NCBI GenBank assembly: GCA_000499405.2
Contig: HG738138.1
Location: forward strand, 14,571,208 to 14,635,207
Length of the DNA: 64,000 bases
Origin: Onchocerca volvulus
Taxonomy: Eukaryota; Nematoda; Chromadorea; Rhabditida; Onchocercidae
Direction: 5' to 3'
Position 1 is the stretch's first letter. Each line of letters begins with the position of its first letter. The notes beneath the pieces were generated by a model. It made no database searches, was not told the DNA's origin, and saw only the letters and a list, made by a program, of their open reading frames with translations. The translations under genes were made by a program, and so were the position numbers. Below are positions 45,468-58,849 of the stretch, in pieces.

Positions 45468-48464
45468 ATGATTACTGCTAATATTAATTTTCCGCTTGTA
45501 TTCTTATCATTATTATTATTCATCAGTGTATCAAAAAGTTATGCAAAATTGGTAAGTTATATTATTTGCTTTTTTTTCGCACTTATTTTTATTGTCTGAA
45601 AATGCAAATACGAAATATGAATTCATTATTTCAAAATGTCAATCCAATTTAAGGTTTATTCAAAAATTTTTCCCAAAAAATTCAGATTTTTCAAAAATTT
45701 AAAATTTTTAATTAATTTGTCATTTTTGAGATTTTTTTTTAATTTATTGATTAAAATTATATAAGCAAAATTTGGCAAAATTTCATATTTAGAGTTATCT
45801 CTTATTATATTTATATTTTGCATTCATACATTCTATATACAAACAAATGTTTAATTAAAAACTCTAAATCTAACAAAAAGTATTACGTTGAATGTAAAAT
45901 AAAACTTTATTATGATAAATTGCTAGCTAAATTTTTTTTGCTTAATGAACTTTGAAATTTAAATATGAGTGTTAAAGGGATTAAAATATGCTCTTGGAAA
46001 GATTTCTTCTTGCTGGAAATTAACAAGTATTTGATCTGTTAGGATCACACGAGGAAATCATCAGAATTTTCATCTAATTTTGAAATATTTAATTCATTCA
46101 CAAAATGTTGAATATTTCGAATTTTTGTCTATCACTTTTTTTGTTTCGAAAACTCCACAATGAAAGGAAAATTTGTGAGAATGATTAGCTCTTCAAATAA
46201 ATAATTTGAATTTCTATTATACCAATTTATTTTGGACAATTCTATAATAAAATAGCGGAATAAATAAATAATTTTATTACTTAATTTTTGATTTTTTTTA
46301 AAAGAATATAAATAAGATTCAATCAAATATATATTTATATGAACACTATTTCTCGTTTCTGTCAAGAAAATCTTGAATATATCTTTATGCAATCATTATT
46401 TCAAGTAATGCAAATTGAATTAAATTTCAATCCAAAATCTGATTTTCAAATCTAATTATTTTCAAGTTTTTGTTATTGGTTGTAATATAATTAAATCACA
46501 TACCTAATGCTCGAAATAAAAATGAATCAAGTATTAAATCCATCGAAGCATAATTATTTTTTTAAGATCATTTATGCTATTTTTTCTTTTCCTTTTTAAA
46601 TAACTTTTTCCTATAGTTCGGAGATATTTTTCGAATCAATAATTTCAATTTTTAAAATTTTCTATTTCAGAATTACGATATACATCGTTATGATGTACGT
46701 CAGCAATCAAATATTCCATTTTCGACGCCAAATATTAAAATGAGGCCAGGATTTCGTTTGAAAACCGGAATAACTGACCATCAAAGAGCGGAACTTTCTT
46801 GGTTAGCTACTAATACGGAACCAAACCGGCAATCTTTCGGAAAAGCACCACGTGCTCAACCATTATTTCATTTAAGAACAACAACCAAACAACCGCAAGT
46901 ATCATCAACAAATCATATCAATTATCAGCAGCATTTTCCGCAACGACAGATATCATCAACAGATACCAATTATCAGCAGCGTTATCTGCAACCAGAAGTA
47001 TCATCAACAAATCATATCAGTCATCACCAATACTATCAACAATCACAGATATCACCAACAAATTATATCAATTACCAATATCCTTACTATCATTATTATA
47101 CACTTCCACCGATTTATTATGCATCAAATTTTCGAACCATTCCACCAGCATATCATAATAATTATATACCGCCAGCACTTATTCAACCTACTCATGTACC
47201 TTGTAAGTTATCGCTTTTTTTTCTTGTTTTTAAAATGAATCGATTTTAAAAATCAAAAAAAAACAAAAAAAAGAAAATTCATTATTTAATTTAACTGAGA
47301 AATACTTGTTTAAACAAGATTTTTTTATTCCGATTAAAATTCATTACTTTTGAAAACTTTTTTTTTCAAAATTTTTTTTTGAAATTTTTATAATTTTTTT
47401 TTATAGTATCAACAATGATGTCAGCAATTCGCGGTATATTATCGATTGTTCAAAAAACAATGAATCCTAATAGTACCGATGATATGGATTTCCATACAAT
47501 CCGTAACAACATTCCGAAAGAGTCAAATTTGAATAATAGCAGTAAACAATTACCGCAAAAACAATCATCATTATTATCATCATCATCATCATCATCATCA
47601 TCTTCTCCTTCATCACCATTATCAACACCATCATCATTAGCATTATTATCAGCAACATTAGAAAAAATAGGAGTAGCATCAATATCAGGAAATGATAATG
47701 ACGATGATAATGATGATAAAAGGGAACAATTGGTTAATGTTGAACAAATGAAAGGAACAGCAATTCAAAAGGTGACATTTGTTTAAATGACGAATAAAAA
47801 AGTTTTTTGTTTTTTTTTTCGTGCAAAAATTTCTTTTCAAAATTGATGAAAACATAAATTTGTATCTAAATTTAATTTTTTTTTTCTTCACAAAAATTTT
47901 ACTACCCTATAAGTATTTTTTAAATCGTTTAGTAAATATTGAATGAAAGAAAAAGAATTTGATTTTTTTTTTTTTTTTTACATGAAAATATTTTTAGGCA
48001 TTTTGATAATTTTGACTCATTTGCGTCGATGTTTTTGATAGTTATCACTTTTTCAGATCAAAAGAATTTTATTAATCATTTGGTTTTTGCTTTTATTTTT
48101 TTTTTTATTTTCGTTTCAGGTCAAAGAAATTTTGAAATCAATCGAATTAACTTCACATGGAATTAGCGAAATTGATAATAGTAATACTGAAAATATTGCT
48201 ACCTCTATTACTACTACTACTACTACTACTACTGCTACAACAACAACAAAAGCAATAAGGACTGGTACCACTACGATAAAATCTACTACAACAACACAAC
48301 CAATTGATGATGGTAGCAATCTTTTGGGAAGTTTATTAAGCGGTCGTCTTGATAAGGTTGATTGGTTTGGATCACTTTTTGGTATGAATAATTTACCAAC
48401 CAAAGAAGAAGGTAGTGCTATGGCACAAATTTTTCAAGGTGGCATATTTGGCCCAGCTAGTTGA
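45468..48464 (+). CDS. Unrecognised secreted low-complexity repeat protein
   Basis: No family recognised. Exons 45468-45551, 46671-47202, 47407-47771 and 48120-48464 give 441 aa with closed phases and strong signals (gtaagt, tttcag). The N-terminus is a textbook signal peptide (FPLVFLSLLLFISVSKSYA), so the product is probably secreted. Exon 2 encodes four degenerate repeats of about 20 aa (pattern Q-x-[QE]-[VI]-S-S/P-T-[ND]-x-I-N-Y-Q), rich in Gln, Tyr and His. A Tyr/Pro-rich block follows (YYHYYTLPPIYYASNF). Exon 3 has a Ser run encoded by TCA repeats and an acidic DND block. Exon 4 has Thr runs encoded by ACT/ACA repeats, then a more ordered tail (LLGSLLSGRLDKVDWFGSLF). No cysteines apart from one possible at a splice junction. 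The Thr/Ser tracts suggest O-glycosylation (inference). Confidence 0.82.
46905..47080 (+). repeat. Coding tandem repeat, about four units of 60 bp
   Basis: Within exon 2 of the secreted protein, the pattern [CA]AA[GC]TATCATCAACAAATCAT then ATCAATTATCAGCAG-like sequence recurs about every 60 bp. Units are diverged at both DNA and protein level. Confidence 0.75.
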
Positions 48465-49041
48465 TTTTGGCTCTTTTTTTGTTTGAAGTGGAAAATTTTA
48501 TTGAAAAATGATTTTGGATGAAAATTTGAAAACTTCTGATGAATTATTTATTATTAATAATATGGAATTTTTATATGGAATAATATGCATACAATTTGAT
48601 GACATATAATTAATTTAAGAATTTCCGACTTTCTTTTAAGAGTAAAAATGAAAATTTACAATTTCATGCCAAAAATATTATTTCGGTAAATGGAAAAAAA
48701 GCGACGAAACTAACAATTAAATATGATTAAATTTAAATTTGTGACTTTATGAAAATATTATCTCCTTTAGGAATTTTGTGCATTTAAACCGTTTTTCTTG
48801 CATATTTGTTTAGATAATAAAAATTATTTTCCTTCTTAAATTATTAGAAAAAAAGAAATAAAGAAAAATCAAAACGTTTATTTTCTATAAATTGAATTGT
48901 TTGCTTTACATATAAATGAATATGCAATAATGAATGTATTCGAATATTTTATTTTTAACCTGTTTGTATAATATGTAAATGTGAATTTGAATTTTAAACA
49001 TATAAGAAAAAGCAAAATAAACAGACAGCTTAATTAATTAA
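48465..49041. other. Convergent 3' region shared by the secreted protein and channel genes
   Basis: 577 bp between two converging stop codons. AATAAA for the plus gene occurs at 48816, and the complementary TTTATT for the minus gene at 48948-48953. The two 3' UTRs could therefore abut or overlap. Confidence 0.55.
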
Positions 49042-52000
49042 TTATGATGGCTTTGATACCGGATAGCGTGAATAATTCATCCAATATGCACAATTGAATA
49101 TCAGAAATAATGTCGGAAATAAAAGTCCTGAAAAAAGAAAGAAAAAAAAACGACGAAGAAATTAAGAATTTCATTTATCATTACTCAAATAATAGAACAT
49201 ATAAAATTTAACAATAAATGATCATGTAATTTGATTTTTAAAATCTAAATTTGTATAATTTTTTATGCTCAAGAAATTTTTTCATAATTTCATCAAATTT
49301 TAAATGATTTGCTGCCACATTTCTATCGCTATTATTAATCACTATTACTACTACTACTAATAATAATGATAACACTAGTAGTAATATTAATAATGACAAA
49401 GCATACATCATCATAAAAGGCAAATTTTCCTTTGTAATATTTATCAATGAATATTCAGATTTTCTATTTCCTTGAAAAGTATGAATAAATTATTTATTCA
49501 GATATTTTATTACCATTGCGGAACATTTTTCATAACTCAATACTTTCTTGTTCAATAGTTTTTAATGATTGAAATCCTTTTACCAATTTTCAATTTTATT
49601 CATTACTAATCTTTCACCTTTTATCAGAAAATATTCAAATTTTCCGTTCCTTTTTTCATTTTTAATAAATTTTTAACTTGTTTTTCGAGTCATTTCAACA
49701 AAAATTGTATGAACGATTACAAAAATTGAATGTATCATTCAACCACCTGTTATTTTAATTATTTATATAATCTTATTTAGATTTGATTTCTGCAAAAAAA
49801 TTTGCTGCTAATATAGTTTTTTTATTTCAGACATATCATTATGGATAAAATCAAATCATAAATTTGGTATTGTCGTTACACTTTCTCTTAATGACAATTT
49901 TAAATTATTATATCATTTATTGATATCAAGCAAATAAAAAATTTATCACTTATTAGTATCAAATTATTTTTTAATATTGCTTCAAAATAAAGCATCAAAA
50001 TAATTGATAAAGTTATACTAACTAAATATATTTGAAATAGATATTTTATACTCGTAATTTTTTTTTCAAATGTTCAAAATCAAACTTGATAAGTAATCAG
50101 CTTGTTTGGCGCGATCATTAGTGCTAAATTTTCTCCTTAACCAACCAAAAAATTTAAATTGCTTATAATATCGCTTCATGAAATGACGATTTCGCCTAAT
50201 TTGTCGCCATTTATTATCATTATCATTGATTATCGTATTCATTCGCTCACCATTTTCTTCATCTGAATCACTTCTTTGCCTCACCCATATTTCACCACAT
50301 TCCATCTATTAATAAAATATTCATGTTTCATTTGTTGTAATATTATTTTTGGATTTTATTACTAATATTTTATTACTAATTCATGCTTATTTAATTACAA
50401 GCTAAGCTAGTTTCGAATACCTGCAAAGAAAAAATTATGAATTAAAATTTTTATTCAATTTCCGTATCTTTCACCTTGCATGTGAAATAAGTGAATAATT
50501 ATATTTCGTAAATTCTAAGAAAATAAAAATTTTTCATTCCACTAATTTGAATAATCAAAGTTTCAATCATTTCATTGAAATTGCCGATTTACCGCAAAAT
50601 AGAAAATTTTATAGTGTGAAAAAAAAGAAAAAATTAATTAATTTGATAATTTAGTTGCAAGAGAAATTTACGGCATTTTTTTTCCCCTACTTTATCAACT
50701 ATAAAATGTTACAGTTCCAGCGAATTGATAGTTTCAATGAACTGATTGAAAAATCGAAATTATTCAAATTTATGCATTAAAAAACTCGCATTAAAATTAA
50801 GCAAAAAATAGAATTTAAAAACTAATTATGATTATTTTGCCTCTTGAACAGATTAAAGATAATATTATACCGCATCTTTATTAAAAATGATAAGCTGTGT
50901 TGCTGCCGTTTGATTAGAACATTCTATCAGTGCATTCGATTTACCTCTATTTCTCTTCATACCTAAAAATCAGTTACTTTTTTCAGTTCTGAAATTGTTT
51001 CTTTCTATGATATAAATAATTTGTTAGGAAAGGAAATTAAATTTCACAAATTTATTTTAGAATTCCAAAATGCATATCTCATTTTTTCATTATTTTTAAT
51101 TTAATTCTTAATTACTGTTATCACTATTGTTATTATCATTATGATTATAATTACATTATCATTGTTGCTATCATCTTAGTACCGGATCATTTATTTCATT
51201 GTATGAATAATTGTATCATTAATGTATGATGGTGCACGGAATTTGTCCTTATAAGTAAAATTAGTTATTTTATTTTATAAAATGAAAACTTTCTGCTTCT
51301 AGCATCAAGCTCACATTATTATCATAATCAGATTGTTCAGCATTAATTGAAACATTCCATTTCATCTTATGAAAGTATTTTAAATTAAGTATAATGTAAT
51401 TATAGAAATAATCAACTGATAAATATAAAAGTTTTAATTTTCTTAAAATAACTTTTAAATTAAAGAGAAAAAACAAACTTCTACTACGATTTCGTGCTGA
51501 CATATATGTAACCCAAGCGAATTCCAACAAGGCTCCAAAAATAAAAGTGAGACATGCTGTAGTAATTAAAATTCTTGTGATTTTTAATAAAAGGAATATT
51601 AGAAATTTAAGAGAGAAAGAAAGGGAGGGGTAAAGAAAAAAAGGAGAAAGAGGGAAAGGATGGGAAAAATGTGAGAAATAATGCAATTTTGCAATAATTA
51701 GAAGTGAAAAAATTTTTGTAAAAATATTATTTCACTATATAGGAGATAAAATGAAAAAAATGATAATAATTGATAAATGAAATTTTCGGAGATAAATGGA
51801 ATGAAATAATTAAGTAGCTGATATCATATCGCATCAATGCAAGTTTCACGTAGTAATCTTCAAGTAAAATGTGATATCACATTTCATCTTCTTAACTATG
51901 CACAATATATCATGTGATCAGATAATCATTGATAACATTTTGAGTAGTAGTGCAAAACATATATTAATCAGTTTCGATATAATTAAAACAAGAATATTTT

Positions 52001-55000
52001 ATGAATATATTACTGGAAATTTTTAATTACAACAAACAAACTTTTACATTTCGTAATTAATAATTGTAATGATATGATTTCAAATTTTTTTGAAATATTA
52101 AGTGAATTTATAAATTAATTACTTACCACCAATCCATACATCAATAGCTTTTGTATAAGATACTGGTGGCAATTTGGCATTAATCCCAGAAGCCTACAAT
52201 TAAGAAATATTTCTCTTGAAATTAGTCGATGATGAATTCATGTCTATATTTAAAAATTTTCTAAATTTAAAAAATAATTCATTACATAAAAATTTCGTAG
52301 GCTTTTTTTCTTTTTTTTTTTTTTTTTGAAAAATTAGTCTTCTAATTTTCGATCATCTAAAATGTAGCATAATGACCTTTTGATTTTTATGTAAGTAACT
52401 GAAGATTTATTTTTCAGCTTACAAAAATATCTTTAAGTAAATGAATTTTTTTTTTAAACTTTTTCTAGCAATAATTCTGTGAAGTTGGATCAAAAAGATT
52501 AAATTTTACAGATTTCTTGAAAATAGCTTATAGTTTTGCAGTATATGTATCTTTTACAGCAAAAAAAAAAAAATAGCGTAGAAATGTGGTAAAATCAATA
52601 ATTAGAACAAATGAATCTAATTAATTAACCAATTAATGATTTACTTGCTTTTTGACAACAGTGCTAATATTTTAAAACAATTGGTTGAGGATTTTAATCA
52701 TTTAAAAGATTATAATATTAAAACAAACCTGAGTAGTCATAGTGAGCAAAGTGGTGACACCCAATGTGACACGAGCTGGTATTGCAGTACGATCTAACCA
52801 AAATGATACCCAAGACACAATAACAAGCATCGAACTTGGCACATACAATTGTAATAAATAATAGCTATAAATCAATTGCACTATTTTTATTCAATTCAAT
52901 TATTAAATTTCAATAAAAAATTAATGAATTAATTGCTAGATATTAATGATATATAGGGAATGCTCTGCATACATATAGATGTATGCATAAATTTTTGTTG
53001 AGTATTGGAATTAAATACTTAAATCGAGTGAAAACTATGTCATTTTATAGACATATATATAAGTTTTAGAAAAAACGACAGTTTAATACTATCATTTCAC
53101 GTTAAGATAAACCAAAAATTATTAATTCCTCATTTTAAATATTTATATGAAGAAATACTTCAGAAAAAAAAAAAGAACCATAAATTCAAAATCTAAGAAA
53201 GAACTGACTTTTTTTTTCTCAAATAAAATTGAATTGGATTAAAAAAGGAAAGGAGCAAAAAAAGATGAGAATCTTAAGATAGCTCTCAAAATAATTATTA
53301 AGCATAAAACATTTAAAATCGAAGTTTTTGTCAATATTGAATAAATAATTTTTTTAAACGCATCAAATTTTATAAATTAAATTATCGTAGAATTATCTGG
53401 TGATTTGATAATTTTAATTGAATTGGATCAAAAAGAAGTCTAAAAAAAATTTGCAAAGTTTTCGAATACAATGGTATAAAAATAATCAGTTTTTCTTTTC
53501 TTCCGAAATTCAAACTTGAAAAGGAAAAAAAAAAAAAAAAAAACAAGAATTGCGATCAACCTGAATTGTCGTCTTAGTTCCAAAACGGTACGTAAGCATG
53601 AGTATGTCCCAGTATTAGTTTTACTTGTACAAAATGTTGTCGTAACGTTACTAAGTTGAAAACTTGGTAAAGATGAATGTAAACCTTCTTTTAATTGAAC
53701 TGGATCTTTACTTTTCCAAACATATTCTGGAAAAAAAAGGTGAATTAAACAAATTGATTTAATTTTTTATTTAGCATTTTAAATGCTTAAACTCTTGATA
53801 AATGAAACATTCATTTCAACATCATAATTACTTCTATTGCTGATGAGATCAAATTGGAAATTTAAAATATATAGCCCCTAATTATTTAGAATATGTATGT
53901 TTCATGACATATGAAATAAAAATTTATATAAAGAATCTGTATACATATATTCATTTACTTAGTTATTCATTAAAGTCGATTTTTATAATTAACTAAAAAA
54001 TCAATTAATTCCTATGAAAAAAATATTAAAATAAAATATTAAAAGTAATTGAAAAAAATAACAAATAAAGATAGTTCCATAATTTTTCGCACTTTAAAAA
54101 TTCAAATAAATGATAATGTTTGTTATAGATAATCAAATTTAAAGCAAAACTCTTTCAGATTACTGTAATTAATTCACATTTAACTTAATATATTTAATCT
54201 TATCTTAATCAATTTTATTTTAATACTAAGTAAATGCTTAAAAAGGAAATATACTACCAATATCATCTGTTGTATATGCGTAAGAGGCAAGATCAATAAG
54301 GCACGTTTGGATATCCATTGGATAATACTGCAATCATTATTATCATTATTTAAAAATTTAATTAAAAATTTGCAAGAAATTTTTATAACTAAAGCTGCAA
54401 ACTGACAAACTGTCAAATATTTGTTAATTGAAAATTTACTTCTCGAAATTATTCCTACAAATAATTTCCACTCTCCAACAATGAAATGCTTTTCAATCTT
54501 TCATATGTATATATTTATTTATTTATTTCTTAATTCATTTTATACACACTCTCAATTATACATAATTAAATAATTAATGATATCTTTTCGATGCATAACA
54601 AATTCTATTTAACTTAATCAAGTGCATCAAATAAAATACATGGAATTTTCTCGAATTTTAAATTCCTTGCATTTGAAACTTTCTACGCTCTCAAAATTTT
54701 GATGTCTATTATTTCTTTTTTCTGTATTAGAATAACTAATTTCTGCAAATACAGATTGAACCTTGATGCGAAAAAAAGACTTTTTAAGAAATTTTTTTCG
54801 CTTTTTTAAATTAAGTTATAAAAAAATATTGCTAGAATTTTTTGAGTAGCAAAAACAAAAAAGAAAATGAAAATTTAAGTTATGAAAAAATAAAAATTTT
54901 TTAATTTAAATTTTAAATTTCGGGGTTTTTCTTCATCATTTATTTATATTTTATTAATAAATTATCAAAGTAAAAAATTAAAAAGTAAAAATAAAAAATT

Positions 55001-57191
55001 GCAAAATTAATTACTCGAAGATCTCTCAAAAATTTTGAAAATATTTTCTGTTTTTTTTTTTTTTTTTATTTTAAAGTTATTTTAAAATGTTACTTGTAAA
55101 TGCATTGGACATGATAATACAAGTGATATTCTAACACTATACAATATAGTACCATCTTTATGTACACGTATAAGAACATTCGGCTTATCAATCATATGAC
55201 GTTGAGCTTGCTTTTCATTCTATAAATTAATTTATGATTTTTTTGCCGAAAAAAATTAAAAACTCAAAAATTTTCATTCGTAATTCTAAATGAACAAAAT
55301 AATTTTTTTTTAAAATAATAATTTGGCTTTTATTGAAATTCTGATAATAGTTATTTTATCAATAATGTAATAAATTTATGTATCTAGTAATTAAGTGATT
55401 TACTTTTCCCTTGATAAAAATATTAATTGAATATTAGTTTTATAACCTGAAAAAATGAATCCGGCATCCAAATTTGCTGTCCGGCTGTAAGAATTACAAA
55501 ATCAGGTGTATTATCACGCGGATATCCAAATGCTAATCGTCCGTCAACCCAACTTTCTCGAAATGTCAACTGAACACTATATTCCATATTTACATCATCT
55601 ATTTTTGATATGCTATAAAATAATAGCATAGTTTTATTATTGTTCGACACTTAATTTTAACATTGATTATAAATGAAAATTAATTAATTTTTAAGAATTC
55701 AAAAAAAAATTGACCTTCGTATTAGCATATTTACGGCAACAACTACAGGCCCGTGGCCACCTGAAAATTGCTTATTTAAAAGTAAATTTGAAAATCAGTT
55801 TGTAAATTCTAAATCATAATTATAAGAGTAAAATTGAAATTGATGGAAAAAGTTATGAAGGAGTAAAAATTCTTCAAAATTGTAAAAAATATCGTTTTTG
55901 ACTTATTTTTTAATGTTTATAAACATTGGTTATAAATAGAAAAAACTAACCACTAAGCAATATTTATTTGTTGATTATTAGACAAATATTTCTTTTTATT
56001 TAATAATCATTGAAATGTTGGAAGTGAAAAAAATTTATTAAAATTTAAATTATTTTTCAATGAAATACCTGTAATACTAAGATTTGTTCCTGGTGGTCGT
56101 ACCCTCCAATCATATCCTTTTCCAAGCAGTTTATTGATAATATCAGTATCCGTCGATGCTTTTGTTACACTAGATGAAAAAAAAGAAAATTTTGTTTTTA
56201 AAATTTTTGTAATTACTGTTGCAATTTATTATTTTATTTCTTAAATAGCATAAATTCTTCTTCATTCTTTTAATTAAATAAAAAAGATTTTTGTTTTTTT
56301 TTTCCTGTATATTATAGATTTTGAGAAAAGCAATCACTCAAATATTTGATAAATATATTCTGTTAAGAACGGAAATGATTCAAAATTATGATCCATACGA
56401 ATGATTCAATGTAAAACAATTTTAACTTCGATCTCGTAATAATTTTTAACCATTATTTACATAATCTCATAAGAACTGTTTCGAATGAAATTTGCAGATT
56501 GTTGAAATTTTCGTGCATATAATGTCATTAAATGCTTTTGCATATAATCAAATAAACTCCAAATAATATGCAAAAGTATGACAATTTCAACAAAATTCAA
56601 TGCGACCTATTTATTCAAGCATTATATTGCACGCATTTTAAATTTTTATAAAGAATAAAAAATTTTTTTTCACCATTTTTTATTACACATAACGATTAAT
56701 TCAATTCCTTTATTTCGATGATGTATTTAAGATAATAATAATAGCTTCAATCAAAAAATTTTTCTGATTACACTTATTACTAATATCAAGCTAATTTTGT
56801 CCATTTGCTTAAATTTTTCAGTTTTTTTATTTTTAAATTTTAAAATGATTATTAGATCACAGCTTTATGGTTTATATATTAAATTACAAGTTTTACTTTA
56901 GGAATAAATTATGCATAATTACGTAAATTGAAAATTCCATTTAATAAAATGGAATTTACTATTCTAATTTCTTTTGCAAAAAAAAAGAAAAAAAAGAAAA
57001 AAAGCGAGTCAAGTTATTACTTAGAATAAGTGAAATGAAATTTTATTTTTTATTGCAGTGAGAAAAAATTTTAGTTACCGGCTAATAAGCATAAGTGATA
57101 ATATCGGTAATAATAATGGTAAATGATTCGCGTGATTGAAGCCGATTAACGAAATGATTGACGTGGATTTGTAGCAGTGAAAAAGAAACAT
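49042..57191 (-). CDS. Glutamate-gated chloride channel (GluCl) subunit
   Basis: Cys-loop anion channel of invertebrate nerve and muscle; the family is the ivermectin target. Minus-strand exons: 57191-57079, 56169-56069, 55760-55715, 55612-55447, 55219-55094, 54327-54258, 53726-53561, 52864-52729, 52193-52127, 51556-51479, 50962-50871, 50305-50086 and 49127-49042; all phases close to 488 aa. Features in order: leader with hydrophobic core ([14 protein letters not shown]), [38 protein letters not shown], Cys-loop [15 protein letters not shown], loop B SYAYTTDD, second Cys pair [14 protein letters not shown]1, [14 protein letters not shown] (PAR marks anion selectivity), TM3 [16 protein letters not shown], a basic TM3-TM4 loop in two exons, TM4 [20 protein letters not shown]3 keeps the Gly linked to high ivermectin sensitivity. 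I cannot say which GluCl gene (for example glc-2, glc-3, glc-4 or avr-14) it is. Confidence 0.95.
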
Positions 57192-57470
57192 TCAGCGGAA
57201 ATAGTTAATAATGATAAAATAGCAGCAACAATAATGATAACAGCAACTTTATCAGCCAACGCCTACGCTAGTTGTCACCAGTGGTCACTATTTCGGCTAC
57301 CTTCCTCCATGAATAGCTTCAGAGTCCAGTTCTTGAATGCTGCAGTTGAAATAATCTGAATTTGAGTAATAAATTTCAGAATTAATCAAGACTTGAATAA
57401 AGATATGATTTAAACTTGGATATTCTCAGCAATTAATAAATGCAACATAATCTCGAGATAGTAACCTATA

Positions 57471-57712
57471 AAAATTTTGAAATTCCAAAACGGAATTAAT
57501 TCCAGTTCATTTTTTTTAAGCATATGAAATTTAGAATTCTAAATAGAATTAATTTTAGCATGTGAAATCGAAAATTGCTGGACAGGACTAATTCTAACAT
57601 GTAAAATTTGAAATTTCAAAACGAAATTAATTCTAGCACATGAAATTTGAAATTTCGGAGAGGATTAATTATGACATGTTAAATTTGAAATTCTGGATGG
57701 AATTAATTCTAA
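57471..57712. repeat. Degenerate tandem array, about six units of 38-40 bp
   Basis: Units follow the pattern GCATGTGAAATTTGAAATTY, then TNRANAGGATTAATTCTA. Clear copies start near 57531, 57573, 57598, 57637 and 57676, with a diverged one at 57471. The array lies 280 bp upstream of the channel ATG. Confidence 0.75.
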
Positions 57713-58596
57713 AAAAAGTTTGTAGACAAACACATTGCGCATATAAATGCTGAATTAATAACAGGAATAATTTGGAGAAATATATTTGGTCATATATACT
57801 TTTCAAACAACAAAATTACAATTTATAATTCTTAAAATATTTTTCAATCAATAAGATCCAATTTTCACCGAAATTTACATTGAACGTCTTATAATTTTTA
57901 GCGTTAATTAACCAATATTTCATTGCTATATTGTTTCGATTAATTAAAATGTAATTACTGTGCATAATTATTAACAAAAATAAAAGTAGCAATCTAATAG
58001 GTTAATATTAATTAAACTTGTCAATATGGTAACTTAGTAGGCAGATCTTTATCAAGCTTATTATTATCTAAGATTTAGGAAAATTTGGAATTAATTACAG
58101 ACAAGTAGATTAAAACATCATTATGATTCATATCAGTGAATAACGTAACAATATTCTAGAATCAAATAAATTATTAATTAGCAAATCGATCAATTTTTTT
58201 TTTTTTTTCAAAATGAACTATTTCGCAATGTATGCAAATCGAAAAAAAAATTAAGCAAATTAATACTTTTCTTTAATGCAATGATAAATTTTAAACCTTA
58301 AAATTTTTAGCAAACTTTAAAATTTCATTGAAAAATAATACAAAAAAGAAAAAATGATATAACTATTCAAATATTAATTAAAAAATGATAATTGTGCATA
58401 TGCCTCTAGCCCATAATATGATAAAACATAACACAAGAAATGTGTTAAGATTTTGTTTTTTTTTTGTAAAATATAGAAAAGAAGATGAAGGTTGGTTCAT
58501 TTGCAATAAAAAGAAAAAGTGAAAAATTTATGGCGATGAAAAGGGGTTGGCCAAGGATGAATGCAAGCCTAGTTCGTAACAAAAGCCATATATTGT

Positions 58597-58642
58597 TAGG
58601 CCAAGACCTATTCTATATGTAGATAAATATAGAATAAGCCTA
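58597..58642. repeat. Nested inverted repeat
   Basis: Outer arms TAGGC/GCCTA and inner 9-bp arms TATTCTATA/TATAGAATA around a 10-nt loop. Confidence 0.75.
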
Positions 58643-58849
58643 GAAAATAATACTTATAAATAAATGGAAAAAAAAGAAAAACTTTTTCTTTTTATGTTTA
58701 TTATAAAAAAAAAACTTTTTTTTTTAAAACTAGCCACGGTACCGCATTCAATCAATAAATCTAGTTCGAAATTCAGGTTTAATAAAAGATAAACCTCGGA
58801 AGAAATACAAACCTTTTTAAATTCTACCCCGAAACTTGGTCTTTTTCCT

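Noticed and set aside
47467..47682. Methionine-rich minus-strand frame, and the Val-rich one at 48116-48403
   Set aside because: Shadows of the TCA and ACT codon repeats of the secreted protein gene on the other strand.
57177..57359. 60-codon plus-strand frame near the channel start
   Set aside because: Antisense to the first coding exon of the channel, whose leader and splice phase fit exactly.
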